A DNA stretch of 64,000 nt from Streptomyces atratus (GTDB taxonomy: Bacteria > Actinomycetota > Actinomycetes > Streptomycetales > Streptomycetaceae), in the NCBI RefSeq assembly GCF_014648655.1, contig NZ_BMRN01000026.1, positions 1 through 64,000 on the forward strand. The letters are read 5' to 3'. The position numbers and the translations under genes were made by a program. This document shows, piece after piece, positions 50,421 through 60,169 of this stretch. The notes under the pieces are model-generated. The model saw nothing but the letters and a program-made list of their open reading frames with translations, was not told where the DNA came from and searched no databases. How positions within the stretch are numbered: position 1 is the first letter of the stretch; the number at the start of each line of letters is the position of its first letter.

Positions 50421-53400
50421 ATGTCTACTTCCTTCGCTGATCTCCAGTACCGGCTCGGACAGCTCTCGCTCCGCGATGCACACCGGCTCGGCCGCCGTCT
50501 CGAAGGGGCGCGCCGCATCCGTAAGCCCGAGGCCCGGCAGACCGTGCTGGACGAAATCGCCACCGAGGCCGGAAAGGCAGCCGAGCGGCTCGCGCTGCGT
50601 GCCACGCGGATGCCCGCCCTGTCGTACCCGGAACAGCTCCCGGTCAGCCAGAAGAAGGACGAGATCCTGGAGGCGATACGCGACCACCAGGTCGTGATCG
50701 TCGCCGGGGAGACCGGCTCCGGCAAGACCACGCAGATCCCGAAGATCTGTATGGAGCTGGGGCGCGGTGTCCGGGGCATGATCGGGCACACCCAGCCGCG
50801 CCGGATCGCGGCCCGTACGGTCGCCGAGCGTGTCGCCGACGAGCTGAAGACCCCGCTGGGCGAGGCGGTGGGCTGGAAGGTCCGCTTCACCGACCAGGTG
50901 AACCCCGACGCGACGTTCGTCAAGCTGATGACGGACGGCATCCTGCTCGCCGAGATCCAGACGGACCGCGAACTGCGCGCGTACGACACGATCATCATCG
51001 ACGAGGCCCACGAGCGGTCGCTGAACATCGATTTCCTGCTCGGCTATCTGGCCAGGCTGCTGCCCAAGCGCCCGGATCTGAAGGTCGTCATCACATCGGC
51101 GACGATCGACCCCGAGCGGTTCGCGCGCCACTTCGGCAAGGCGCCGATCGTCGAGGTCAGCGGGCGTACGTACCCGGTCGAGGTGCGCTACCGCCCGCTC
51201 CTCGAGGAGGAGGGCGACGACTCCGACCGCGACCAGATCACCGCGATCTGCGACGCCGTCGACGAGCTCCAGTCGGAGGGCCCCGGCGATGTCCTGGTCT
51301 TCCTCTCCGGCGAGCGCGAGATCCGCGACACCGCGGACGCGCTGAACAAGAAGAATCTCCGCCACACCGAGGTGCTCCCCCTCTACGCGCGTCTGTCGCA
51401 CGCCGAGCAGCACCGCGTCTTCCAGCGCCACACGGGCCGGAGGATCGTCCTGGCGACCAACGTCGCCGAGACCTCGCTGACCGTCCCCGGCATCAAGTAC
51501 GTGATCGACCCGGGCAACGCCCGGATCTCCCGCTACAGCCACCGCACCAAGGTCCAGCGGCTGCCGATCGAACGGATCTCGCAGGCCAGCGCCAACCAGC
51601 GCAAGGGCCGCTGCGGGCGTACGTCGGACGGCATCTGCATCCGGCTGTACTCCGAGGACGACTTCCTGACCCGTCCGGAGTTCACCGACCCCGAGATCCT
51701 GCGTACGAACCTGGCCTCCGTCATCCTTCAGATGACCGCTGCCGGCCTCGGCGACATCGAGAAGTTCCCCTTCATCGACCCGCCGGACCACCGCAACATC
51801 CGCGACGGCATCCAGCTCCTCCAGGAACTCGGTGCGCTCGACCCGGACGAAAAGGATCCGAAGAAGCGGCTCACCCAGCTCGGCCGGAAGCTCTCGCAGC
51901 TGCCCGTCGACCCGCGCCTGGCCCGCATGGTCATCGAGGCCGAGCGCAACGGCTGTGCCCGCGAGGTCATGGTGATCGCCGCCGCGCTCTCCATCCAGGA
52001 CCCGCGCGAGCGGCCCTCGGACAAGCAGACCCAGGCCGATCAGCAGCACGCCCGCTTCAAGGACGAGACCTCCGACTTCCTGGCGTTCCTGAATCTGTGG
52101 CGGTACATCCGCGAGCAGCAGAAGGAGCGCGGCTCGTCCAGCTTCCGCCGGATGTGCAAGCAGGAGTATCTGAACTTCCTGCGCATCCGCGAATGGCAGG
52201 ACATCTACGCGCAGCTGCGCACGGTCGCCAAGCAGATGGGCATCCAGCTCAACGAGGAGGACGCCCCCGAGCAGTCGGTGCACACCTCGCTGCTGGCCGG
52301 GCTGCTCTCGCACATCGGGCTGAAGGACACCGAGAAGAACGAGTACCTGGGCGCCCGCAGCGCCAAGTTCGCGATCTTCCCCGGTTCGGCGCTCTTCAAG
52401 AAGCAGCCTCGGTTCGTGATGTCGGCCGAGCTGGTCGAGACGTCCCGGCTGTGGGCGCGGGTCAACGCCAAGGTCGAGCCGGAGTGGATCGAACCGCTGG
52501 CCCAGCACCTGCTGAAGCGCACCTACAGCGAGCCGCACTGGGAGAAGGACCAGGCGGCGGTGATGGCGTACGAGCGGGTCACGCTCTACGGGGTGCCGAT
52601 CGTCGCCCAGCGCAAGATCAATTTCGGCCGGATCGACGCCGAGACCTCCCGTGATCTGTTCATCCGCAACGCCCTGGTCGAGGGCGACTGGCGGACCCAC
52701 CACCAGTTCTTCCACGACAACCGCAAGCTCCTCGGCGAGGTCGAGGAGCTCGAGCACCGCGCGCGGCGCCGCGACATCCTCGTGGACGACGAAACGCTCT
52801 TCGACTTCTACGACCGGCGCATCCCCGATCACGTGGTCTCCGGGGCGCACTTCGACTCCTGGTGGAAGCACAAGCGCCGCGACGAGCCGGACGCGCTGGA
52901 CTTCGAGCGCTCGATGCTCATCAACGAGAAGGCCGGGGCCGTCACCAAGGACGACTACCCCGACTCCTGGCGGCAGGGGAAGCTCAAGTTCAGGGTGACG
53001 TACCAGTTCGAGCCCGGTGCGGACGCGGACGGTGTGACCGTCCACGTCCCGCTCCAGGTGCTCAACCAGGTCACCGCCGAGGGCTTCGACTGGCAGATCC
53101 CGGGCCTGCGCGAGGAAGTGGTCACCGAGCTGATCCGCTCGCTGCCCAAGCCGATCCGCCGGCACTACGTCCCCGCGCCGAACTACGCGGGCAAGTTCCT
53201 GGACCGGGCGGTCCCCCTCCAGGAGCCGCTGCCGGTCACGCTGGCCCGGGAGCTCCAGCGCATGGTCGGCGTCCCGGTCGGCGCCGACGACTTCGACCTG
53301 ACCCGCATCCCGGACCACCTGAAGATCACTTTCCGGATCATCGACGAGCGGCGCCGCAAGGTGGCCGAGGACAAGGACCTGGAGGCGCTGAAGCTCCAGC

Positions 53401-54353
53401 TGCGCCCCAAGGCCCGTCAGGCCCTCTCCAAGGCCGCCGCGGCCACTGCGGGGCCCTCGGGCGAGTCCATCGAGCGTTCGGGGCTCACGGACTGGACGAT
53501 CGGCACCCTGAACCGCGTCTTCGAGACCCGCCGGGCCGGCCAGCCGGTCAAGGCGTACCCGGCCCTGGTCGACGAGGAGGGAGGCGCGGCAGGCACAGTG
53601 GCCGTGCGGCTCTTCGACACCGAGGCCGAGCAGCAGCAGGCGATGTGGCGCGGCACCCGGAAGCTGATCCTGCTGAACATCCCGGTGAACCCGGCGAAGT
53701 TCGTCTCGGACAAGCTGACGAACCAGCAGAAGCTGGCTCTGTCCCGCAATCCGCACGGTTCCATCCAGGCGCTCTTCGAGGACTGCGCGACTGCGGCCGC
53801 CGACCGGCTGATCGGCGCGCACGGCGGCCCGGCCTGGGACGAGGAGTCGTTCCGCAAGCTGTACGACAAGGTGCGCGCCGACCTCGTGGCGCTGACCGAG
53901 CACACGGTCAAGCAGGTGCAGCAGGTACTGGCCGCCTGGCAGGCCTGCGAGCGGCGCCTGAAGGCCACCAACAGCCTCGTCCTGGTCGACAACGTCGCCG
54001 ATGCACGGGACCAGCTCGCGGCCCTCGTGCCGCCGGGCTTCGTCACCGCGACCGGGCTGCGCCGGCTGCCCGACCTGATGCGCTATCTGGTCGCCGTGGA
54101 CCGCCGGCTCCAGCAGATGCCGACAGCCGTCCAGCGCGACACCACGCGCATGGCGAAGGTCCACGAGATGCAGGACGAGTACGCCTGGCTGCTCGAACAG
54201 ATGCCGCGGGGCAGGCCCGTTCCGCAGGAGGTCCTGGACATCCGCTGGATGATCGAGGAGCTCCGGGTCAGCTATTTCGCGCACGCCCTCGGGACGGCCT
54301 ACCCCGTCTCCGACAAGCGGATCGTGAAGGCGATCGACGCGGCGGCCCCGTGA
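50421..54353 (+). CDS. hrpA: ATP-dependent RNA helicase HrpA
   Basis: A 1310-residue DEAH-box helicase. Walker A GETGSGKTT is at about 95, DEAH box IIDEAHERS at about 193, then VITSATID and the motif V/VI pair TNVAETSLTVPG and QRKGRCGR. Winged-helix and ratchet (HA2) domains follow, then the OB-fold, and a long HrpA-specific C-terminus (about 650-1310, DUF3418 type). Length and order match bacterial HrpA, implicated in mRNA processing and in resolving stalled ribosomes. The start is ATG 50421. It is divergent from the small secreted protein gene and monocistronic. Confidence 0.95.
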   Translation: MSTSFADLQYRLGQLSLRDAHRLGRRLEGARRIRKPEARQTVLDEIATEAGKAAERLALRATRMPALSYPEQLPVSQKKDEILEAIRDHQVVIVAGETGSGKTTQIPKICMELGRGVRGMIGHTQPRRIAARTVAERVADELKTPLGEAVGWKVRFTDQVNPDATFVKLMTDGILLAEIQTDRELRAYDTIIIDEAHERSLNIDFLLGYLARLLPKRPDLKVVITSATIDPERFARHFGKAPIVEVSGRTYPVEVRYRPLLEEEGDDSDRDQITAICDAVDELQSEGPGDVLVFLSGEREIRDTADALNKKNLRHTEVLPLYARLSHAEQHRVFQRHTGRRIVLATNVAETSLTVPGIKYVIDPGNARISRYSHRTKVQRLPIERISQASANQRKGRCGRTSDGICIRLYSEDDFLTRPEFTDPEILRTNLASVILQMTAAGLGDIEKFPFIDPPDHRNIRDGIQLLQELGALDPDEKDPKKRLTQLGRKLSQLPVDPRLARMVIEAERNGCAREVMVIAAALSIQDPRERPSDKQTQADQQHARFKDETSDFLAFLNLWRYIREQQKERGSSSFRRMCKQEYLNFLRIREWQDIYAQLRTVAKQMGIQLNEEDAPEQSVHTSLLAGLLSHIGLKDTEKNEYLGARSAKFAIFPGSALFKKQPRFVMSAELVETSRLWARVNAKVEPEWIEPLAQHLLKRTYSEPHWEKDQAAVMAYERVTLYGVPIVAQRKINFGRIDAETSRDLFIRNALVEGDWRTHHQFFHDNRKLLGEVEELEHRARRRDILVDDETLFDFYDRRIPDHVVSGAHFDSWWKHKRRDEPDALDFERSMLINEKAGAVTKDDYPDSWRQGKLKFRVTYQFEPGADADGVTVHVPLQVLNQVTAEGFDWQIPGLREEVVTELIRSLPKPIRRHYVPAPNYAGKFLDRAVPLQEPLPVTLARELQRMVGVPVGADDFDLTRIPDHLKITFRIIDERRRKVAEDKDLEALKLQLRPKARQALSKAAAATAGPSGESIERSGLTDWTIGTLNRVFETRRAGQPVKAYPALVDEEGGAAGTVAVRLFDTEAEQQQAMWRGTRKLILLNIPVNPAKFVSDKLTNQQKLALSRNPHGSIQALFEDCATAAADRLIGAHGGPAWDEESFRKLYDKVRADLVALTEHTVKQVQQVLAAWQACERRLKATNSLVLVDNVADARDQLAALVPPGFVTATGLRRLPDLMRYLVAVDRRLQQMPTAVQRDTTRMAKVHEMQDEYAWLLEQMPRGRPVPQEVLDIRWMIEELRVSYFAHALGTAYPVSDKRIVKAIDAAAP

Positions 54354-54469
54354 GACAGCCCCGGTTCGGAGCCGTAACGGAACCACCACCTTCGGTGAGG
54401 TCGACCAGACCCTCTGACCTGCTGTAGAGTCTGTCTTCGCAGCCAGCCGCAAGGCAGCCGCGAAAACCT

Positions 54470-54544
54470 GGTCCTGTGGAGCAGTTTGGAGTGCTCGCCA
54501 CCCTGTCAAGGTGGAGGCCGCGGGTTCAAATCCCGTCAGGACCG
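54470..54544 (+). tRNA. tRNA-Asp, anticodon GUC (copy 2)
   Basis: 75 nt, identical to 47926-48000. A TAGAGT -10-like hexamer lies at 54425-54430. A strong hairpin follows, so this copy is a single-gene transcription unit. Confidence 0.95.
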
Positions 54545-54550
54545 CAGTAA

Positions 54551-54584
54551 CGAAAGCCCGGATCCTTCTGGATCCGGGCTTTCG
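54551..54584 (+). terminator. terminator after tRNA-Asp copy 2
   Basis: CGAAAGCCCGGATCC-TTCT-GGATCCGGGCTTTCG, a perfect 15-bp stem 6 nt after the tRNA. Confidence 0.9.
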
Positions 54585-54681
54585 TGCGTCTTGACTCCGG
54601 CAACTGCCGACGAGTACTCAGACAACAGGGGCTGCCCCTGTTCCCCGGCGCGGGGCGGCAGTCCACCGGGAGGTGGCACGT

Positions 54682-54942
54682 ATGACGGCGTCCACCGGGC
54701 ACGAGACCCGCGCACTCCTGCGCGCCCACCTGGCCGCCGCTTCCGGCTACCGCCACCTCACTCACCGCTGTCCGATCTGCCATCGACTCCTGCGGCTCGT
54801 CATGGAGCCCGTGACGGCCTCCCGGATCGCCTCCCCGCCCGAGCCGCCGGTCCTGTGCGCGGGGCGCCAGGACGGCGCCCTGGAAGGCCAGGAGGACCAG
54901 GAGGGGCAGGAGGGCCAGGACGAAAGTCCCTCGACCGGGTGA
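54682..54942 (+). CDS. DUF6274-type small protein
   Basis: An 86-residue protein starting MTASTGHETRALLRAHLAAA, with GGGAGG 8 nt before the ATG. A HRCPICHRLLRLVME segment holds a CxxC pair plus flanking His, a possible mini zinc-binding site. An acidic, Gln/Glu-rich tail (EGQEDQEGQEGQDE) follows. I recognise it as the Streptomyces DUF6274 type next to bldC; function unknown. It is convergent to bldC. Confidence 0.75.
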   Translation: MTASTGHETRALLRAHLAAASGYRHLTHRCPICHRLLRLVMEPVTASRIASPPEPPVLCAGRQDGALEGQEDQEGQEGQDESPSTG

Positions 54943-55287
54943 CCAATGGCGCGGCATTCCGCTTCCTGAAGGTGGCAGGCTCGTACTTGGCAAGGCTCAT
55001 GCAGTGTGACGGGAGTCACCGAATGAGTTTTGAGAAGGGGTGACCTTACACCCTTCCTACAACTGGCGAATTTAATATGTGCAATTGCACCACTCGGACG
55101 GGAGTGCCGCGGGACCTTCCGAACCGCCCCGGCCCGACCGCCCCGGGGCGGTCGGGAACAGTCCCGCACAGACCCGCGCAAGCCCGCACGGCACCCTGGC
55201 CGGAGCCAACCGGACGCCCGGTTTCCAACGACGCCCGAGCCGGCCGGAGCGGCGCGATCGGGGAAGGCCCCCGGTCCGTGAGAGCAC

Positions 55288-55327
55288 AAAAAAGATCGCG
55301 CTGGACCCGGCGGAGTCCAGCGCGATC
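55288..55327 (-). terminator. canonical U-run terminator of bldC
   Basis: On the minus strand, GATCGCGCTGGAC pairs with GTCCAGCGCGATC around an 8-nt loop and is followed by six U. Textbook intrinsic terminators with a U-run are uncommon in Streptomyces. It lies 130 nt after the bldC stop. Confidence 0.9.
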
Positions 55328-55456
55328 GAACGACGTACCCGTATTGCACAGGTATGGCGCCCGTTGGGGCGGGCGCCCGTCATTTGTAGCTATGGGTGGG
55401 CCTGTACGAGTTGGGGGACCCGGAAGCCCAGTTGTGGCGCGGCGGCAGGGGGTGTG

Positions 55457-55663
55457 TCAGGCCTCGCTGCGCTGCTGCGGAATACCCGCAAGCAGTGCGC
55501 GGACCTCTGCCTCGCGGTACCGGCGATGTCCACCGAGCGTGCGGATGGACGTGAGCTTGCCCGCCTTGGCCCAGCGGGTAACCGTCTTCGGGTCCACGCG
55601 GAACATCGTGGCAACCTCAGCCGGGGTCAGCAGCGGCTCGGCATCAGGGGTGCGAGCGGTCAT
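55457..55663 (-). CDS. bldC: developmental regulator BldC
   Basis: A 68-residue MerR-like DNA-binding protein, the exact length of S. coelicolor BldC. It holds only the winged helix-turn-helix (LLTPAEVATMFRVDPKTVTR, then WAKAGKLTSIRTLGGHRRYREAEV) and no effector domain. BldC binds head to tail on direct repeats and holds back sporulation genes during vegetative growth. The start MTARTPD has GAGG upstream. A U-run terminator follows, and a long gene-free region of 520 nt lies before it. Confidence 0.97.
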   Translation of the reverse strand: MTARTPDAEPLLTPAEVATMFRVDPKTVTRWAKAGKLTSIRTLGGHRRYREAEVRALLAGIPQQRSEA

Positions 55664-56186
55664 GAGCGGCCTCCTCGGGAGAACCGAACCATCTCGGTTC
55701 TTTCCTCTAAATTCTGCACCTTGACCCGCGTTGCCCGAAATGGCGGACGCGGGCCGAGTCGGTTATAGGACGAACGGCTTGTCCTCGGCACTACAACTAC
55801 ACCATCCGTCCAGCCACGTCGGCCAAACCGATGGAATTGCCCTCCCAGGTGTTCATCAGCGACGGAAGCCGATGGACCATGCCATAGCGGACAGTCACAC
55901 CACCGTGACGATCAGTCACAGAGTGATCAGGAGCCATCAGACCCCCCATAGCGTGCAATGCTGAGCATTCCGCCCCTACTTGGACGGAAGGAGCCCTCCC
56001 CGGACTCCTTGTCCTATTTTGGCACGAGGAGTAGGGAAGGACGCAAGGGCCCCGTTAGTGCTATCCATCACGCTTGAGGCAAAGGCCCGGTTCGGGACGT
56101 AGGTCCTAGGACCACTGAAGTACTCTTCCGCCTCTTCATCCTCACGTGTCACATGGGTCACAGGTTCAGAGGCGGATGAGGCCCTG
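55664..56186. other. upstream region of bldC, gene-free
   Basis: A 520-nt stretch of lower GC than its surroundings with no convincing protein. It should carry the bldC promoter(s) and a long leader. A small palindrome GTGAC-GATCA-GTCAC lies at 55905-55919, and CAGTCACA is repeated at about 55892 and 55913. A 61-codon open frame at 55976-56161 lacks the GC-third-position pattern and is not accepted. Confidence 0.5.
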
Positions 56187-57032
56187 TCAGTTCGCGAATT
56201 GACGATCCCTTACCGCCCGCCAGCGCTCCGCCAGCCGCCCGTACGCCTCACTCGCCCCTTCGGCGTCGCCGGCCTGCAGAGCCACGATGCCCTCGGCCAC
56301 ATCGGCGGCCGAGCGGTCCCCGGCGAGCTGCGCCGCCGGCAGTGCGTGCACCAGACCTGCATAGTCCAGCTCGACCAGTGCGCGCGGATGGAACTCCTCC
56401 AGCCAGCGCCCCACGTCCACGAGCCCCTCGGTCAGCGGCCCCTCGTCCACGGCCTCCCGCAATGTCTTCAGCGCCCGGGCCAGCCGGCGCCGGGCCTGGA
56501 CCATCGGCGTCCGGTAGCGCAGCACGGGCGGCTCACCGCCCTCGCCCGCCTCCACGTACTCCCGCTCCTCGTCGGAGAAGAGCACGAACCAGCGCACCGG
56601 GACCTGCCACACCGAGGTGAGGATCCAGGGCCTGGCGTCCGGATTGCGCTCCGCCCACCGCTCGTGGTCCGCGACGGCCTGCCCGCGCACCACCGGCGGC
56701 AGCACGACGTCGAGCACCGGCCCGGGGAACATCTCCATCAGCTCGTCCAGCGCCAGCCAGCCGCGCAGCCTGGTCCGCCACGGGCAGACGCACACCACGC
56801 CGTCCATCTCGGCGACGAACGCGTCCCCGCTCTCGTGCACCGGCACGCCGACCGGCGGTGTGGCCACCAAGTCGGCGAGCGAACGGCGTAGTTCGTCCTG
56901 TGCCGTGGGAATTCGGGTGCGCCCGGCGTAACGGGCCCAGTGGTCGCGTTCGGGCTCCGGGAAGGCGGCCAGCGGCTCGTACACCCGGAGGTAGGACGCG
57001 TAAGGGACGAGCACTGAGGACACCACCGACAT
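56187..57032 (-). CDS. conserved actinobacterial protein of unknown function (SCO4090-like)
   Basis: A 281-residue cytosolic protein beginning MSVVSSVLVPYASYLRVYEP. Conserved-looking blocks are LAAFPEPERDHWARYA, CPWRTRLRGWLALDELMEMFP and SVWQVPVRWFVLFSDEER. The C-terminal third is helical and Ala-rich. No motif points to an enzyme. The same gene stands between bldC and vdh in S. coelicolor as I recall. It is divergent from vdh. Confidence 0.8.
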   Translation of the reverse strand: MSVVSSVLVPYASYLRVYEPLAAFPEPERDHWARYAGRTRIPTAQDELRRSLADLVATPPVGVPVHESGDAFVAEMDGVVCVCPWRTRLRGWLALDELMEMFPGPVLDVVLPPVVRGQAVADHERWAERNPDARPWILTSVWQVPVRWFVLFSDEEREYVEAGEGGEPPVLRYRTPMVQARRRLARALKTLREAVDEGPLTEGLVDVGRWLEEFHPRALVELDYAGLVHALPAAQLAGDRSAADVAEGIVALQAGDAEGASEAYGRLAERWRAVRDRQFAN

Positions 57033-57208
57033 GCAGCAAATCGTGTCATGCCAGTACTCCGCCGGGGGGTGATCCTGGGCACTGGAACAGATCTACGTCC
57101 GCGTAGGACTTACGCTCTTGCCCAGTCGGACCGGCCGTGCCGGCCGGTCCGCGGCCCTCCCCACCTTCAGGAGGGTCCTCCGCCGCTTCGTACTTGGGAG
57201 TCACCACA

Positions 57209-58291
57209 GTGACCGATGTGACCGACGGCGTCCTGCACACCCTGTTCCACTCGGATCAGGGGGGCCACGAGCAAGTCGTGCTCTGCCAGGACCGTGCCAG
57301 CGGCCTCAAGGCCGTCATCGCCATCCACTCCACCGCTCTGGGCCCGGCCCTCGGCGGCACCCGCTTCTATCCGTACGCCTCCGAGGAAGAGGCCGTCGCG
57401 GACGCGCTGAACCTGTCGCGCGGTATGTCGTACAAGAACGCCATGGCCGGTCTCGACCACGGCGGCGGCAAGGCCGTCATCATCGGTGACCCGGAGAAGA
57501 TCAAGAGCGAGGAACTGCTGCTGGCCTACGGCCGGTTCGTGGCCTCGCTCGGTGGCCGTTACGTGACGGCCTGCGACGTCGGCACGTATGTCGCCGACAT
57601 GGACGTCGTCGCCCGCGAGTGCCGGTGGACCACCGGCCGCTCCCCTTCGAACGGTGGCGCCGGCGACTCCTCGGTCCTCACCGCTTTCGGCGTCTTCCAG
57701 GGCATGCGGGCCTCCGCCCAGCACCTCTGGGGCGACCCGACGCTGCGTGGCCGAAAAGTGGGGGTCGCCGGAGTCGGCAAGGTCGGTCACCACCTGGTCG
57801 AGCATCTGCTTCTCGACGGTGCGGAGGTCGTGATCACGGATGTGCGGGAGGAATCCGTCCGCCGCATCACCGATGGGCACCCCGAGGTCGCCGTCGCAGC
57901 GGACACCGCGGCGCTGATCCGTACCGAGGGCCTCGACATCTACGCCCCGTGCGCGCTCGGCGGCGCGCTGAACGACGACACCGTTCCGGTGCTCACGGCG
58001 AAGGTGGTGTGCGGCGCGGCCAACAACCAGCTCGCGCACCCCGGCGTCGAGAAGGACCTCGCGAACCGGTCGATCCTGTACGCACCCGACTATGTGGTGA
58101 ATGCGGGCGGCGTCATCCAGGTCGCCGACGAGCTGCACGGGTTCGACTTCGACCGGTGCAAGGCCAAGGCGTCGAAGATCTTCGACACCACGCTCGCCAT
58201 ATTCGCACGCGCGAAGGATGACGGCATTCCGCCGGCTGCCGCGGCCGACCGGATCGCCGAACAGCGGATGGCCGAAGCGCGCCGTAGCTGA
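57209..58291 (+). CDS. vdh: valine (branched-chain amino acid) dehydrogenase
   Basis: A 360-residue NAD-dependent Glu/Leu/Phe/Val-dehydrogenase. Catalytic Lys sits in LDHGGGKAVIIGDP; the substrate loop is YVTACDVGTYVADM; the NAD motif is GVAGVGKVGHH. The C-terminal half has CGAANNQLAHPG and the YVVNAGGVIQV motif. It deaminates valine, leucine and isoleucine, feeding branched acyl-CoA starters to fatty acids and polyketides. GTG 57209 is chosen (GGGAG at 8 nt), close to the 364 residues I recall for S. coelicolor Vdh. A hairpin follows the stop. Confidence 0.94.
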   Translation: MTDVTDGVLHTLFHSDQGGHEQVVLCQDRASGLKAVIAIHSTALGPALGGTRFYPYASEEEAVADALNLSRGMSYKNAMAGLDHGGGKAVIIGDPEKIKSEELLLAYGRFVASLGGRYVTACDVGTYVADMDVVARECRWTTGRSPSNGGAGDSSVLTAFGVFQGMRASAQHLWGDPTLRGRKVGVAGVGKVGHHLVEHLLLDGAEVVITDVREESVRRITDGHPEVAVAADTAALIRTEGLDIYAPCALGGALNDDTVPVLTAKVVCGAANNQLAHPGVEKDLANRSILYAPDYVVNAGGVIQVADELHGFDFDRCKAKASKIFDTTLAIFARAKDDGIPPAAAADRIAEQRMAEARRS

Positions 58292-58337
58292 CGGTCGCGG
58301 GGGCATCACCCGGCGTTTCGACCTCTTCCTGCCTGCG

Positions 58338-58381
58338 GACCCGCCGACCGGCGAGACAAGACTCACGTCGGTCGGCGGGTC
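58338..58381 (+). terminator. terminator after vdh
   Basis: GACCCGCCGACC pairs perfectly with GGTCGGCGGGTC across a 20-nt loop, 46 nt after the vdh stop. Confidence 0.75.
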
Positions 58382-58603
58382 GCATGCCAAGAAGAGGTTA
58401 AAATCGCAGTTGACCAGCGAGGACGGGGCTTCTCGCCGGTCCTCTTCCGGGGCACGTGATGCGGGCGGCGTACCGTATGGCCGCGGAAGCAGGTACCGTT
58501 AAAGCCCTACGGGCACGGTCTCTCTGCCGAGAGTCCGTCCTGAAACATGAACGCGTGTCAAGACTCTGGGGCCGTCGAGCCCCGTCACCGAGGGGGTCGA
58601 GCC

Positions 58604-58861
58604 ATGGGGCGCGGCCGGGCAAAGGCCAAGCAGACAAAGGTCGCCCGCCAGCTGAAGTACAGCAGCGGCGGGACTGACCTGTCGCGTCTGGCCAATGAGC
58701 TGGGCGCATCGCCTTCGAGTCAACCACCGAACGCAGAGCCGTTCGAGGACGACGACGAGGAAGATGACCCGTACGCACAGTACGCGGATCTGTACAACGA
58801 CGACGAGGACGAGGACGAGGACGATCAGTCCGGTCCGTCGTCACAGCGCCGCGGCGCTTGA
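58604..58861 (+). CDS. DUF3073 protein
   Basis: An 85-residue protein with the DUF3073 signature MGRGRAKAKQTKVARQLKYSS at the start, a basic RNA- or DNA-binding-like N-terminus. A long acidic tail (EDDDEEDDPYAQY, NDDEDEDEDD) follows. Found throughout actinobacteria beside purM; function unknown. GAGGGGG precedes the ATG at 58604. Confidence 0.92.
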   Translation: MGRGRAKAKQTKVARQLKYSSGGTDLSRLANELGASPSSQPPNAEPFEDDDEEDDPYAQYADLYNDDEDEDEDDQSGPSSQRRGA

Positions 58862-58878
58862 CCTCGCGCTGACACATC

Positions 58879-58909
58879 AACCCGGTCCGGGCCTGTCCCG
58901 GACCGGGTT
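58879..58909. terminator. terminator between DUF3073 gene and purM
   Basis: AACCCGGTCCGGG-CCTGT-CCCGGACCGGGTT, a perfect 13-bp stem between convergent genes. Confidence 0.88.
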
Positions 58910-59035
58910 CTGTGCTACCCCGATCCGGTCCGGCTGCTCGGGCGGGCTTCGGTTTCCCCGATCGCCGGACGGGTGAGAAGCCCGGCGACCGAGGACGAAG
59001 CGGTCACCGGGTGATCCCGGTGTGCCCGCCCGTGC

Positions 59036-60109
59036 CTATCGCGCGTAGTCGCCCACCAGCTCGGCACCCGAGGTGTGCGCGCCGCGCTCCGTGATCTCGC
59101 CCACGACCCAGGAGTCGACCCCACGGTCGGCCAGCGTCGTCAGGGCGACATCCACGGACTGCTCCGGGACGATCGCGATCATGCCGACGCCCATGTTCAG
59201 CGTCTTCTCCAACTCCAGCCGCTCGACCTGACCCGCCTTGCCGACCAGGTCGAAGACCGCGCCGGGCGTCCAGGTGGAGCGGTCGACCGTGGCGTGCAGT
59301 CCGTCCGGGATGACCCGGGCCAGGTTGTTGGCGAGGCCGCCGCCGGTGATGTGACTGAAGCCGTGCACCTCGGTCGTACGGGTGAGGGCCAGGCAGTCCA
59401 GCGAGTAGATCTTGGTGGGCTCCAGAAGCTCCTCGCCGAGCGTCCGCCCGAACTCCTCGACCTCGCGGTCCAGTGCCCAGCCGGCCCGGTCGAAGACCAC
59501 GTGACGGACGAGCGAGTACCCGTTGGAGTGAAGACCGGACGACGCCATGGCGATCACGACGTCACCCTTACGGATACGTTCCGGGCCGAGCAGAAGGTCG
59601 GCCTCGACCACGCCCGTACCGGCGCCCGCGACATCGAAGTCGTCCGGACCGAGGAGACCCGGGTGCTCGGCGGTCTCGCCGCCGACCAGGGCGCAGCCGG
59701 CGAGGACACAGCCTTCGGCGATGCCCTTCACGATGGACGCGACACGCTCGGGGTGCACCTTGCCGACGCAGATGTAGTCGGTCATGAAGAGCGGCTCGGC
59801 ACCGCAGACGACCAGGTCGTCGACGACCATGCCGACGAGGTCGTGGCCGATGGTGTCGTACACGCCCATCTTGCGGGCGAGGTCGACCTTCGTGCCGACG
59901 CCGTCGGTGGCGGAGGCGAGCAGCGGACGCTCGTAACGCTTGAGGGCCGAGGCGTCGAAGAGCCCGGCGAAACCGCCGAGGCCGCCGAGGCCCGCGACCT
60001 CGGGGCGCTGCGTCTTCTTCACCCACTCCTTCATCAGCTCGACGGCGCGGTCGCCGGCCTCGATGTCGACGCCCGCTGCCGCGTAGGAAGCACCTGTTGT
60101 CTCAGACAT
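59036..60109 (-). CDS. purM: phosphoribosylformylglycinamidine cyclo-ligase (AIR synthetase)
   Basis: A 357-residue enzyme that closes FGAM to AIR with ATP, the fifth step of purine synthesis. Family marks: the start SYAAAGVDIEAGDRAVELMK, ATDGVGTKVDLA, GHDLVGMVVDDL, CALVGGETAEHPG and ITGGGLANNLARV. It acts as a soluble dimer. It lies 60 nt downstream of purF on the same strand, so the two form a purFM operon. Confidence 0.97.
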   Translation of the reverse strand: MSETTGASYAAAGVDIEAGDRAVELMKEWVKKTQRPEVAGLGGLGGFAGLFDASALKRYERPLLASATDGVGTKVDLARKMGVYDTIGHDLVGMVVDDLVVCGAEPLFMTDYICVGKVHPERVASIVKGIAEGCVLAGCALVGGETAEHPGLLGPDDFDVAGAGTGVVEADLLLGPERIRKGDVVIAMASSGLHSNGYSLVRHVVFDRAGWALDREVEEFGRTLGEELLEPTKIYSLDCLALTRTTEVHGFSHITGGGLANNLARVIPDGLHATVDRSTWTPGAVFDLVGKAGQVERLELEKTLNMGVGMIAIVPEQSVDVALTTLADRGVDSWVVGEITERGAHTSGAELVGDYAR

Positions 60110-60169
60110 TGCCTGGGATCTTTCGTGTGGAAATACGGGGCTGGTGGCCAGGGGTGTACGGCTGGGCCG

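Noticed and set aside
49896..54509. 1537-codon open frame antisense to hrpA
   Set aside because: Composed of shadow-frame sequence opposite a fully conserved helicase, with no domain of its own. Long antisense frames are expected in high-GC genes.
55905..55919. GTGAC-GATCA-GTCAC as a Crp site before bldC
   Set aside because: Half-site spacing is one base off the consensus I recall, so it is left as a note only.
55976..56161. 61-codon frame upstream of bldC
   Set aside because: Third-position GC is not raised, no family resemblance, and it lies in an AT-richer promoter region.
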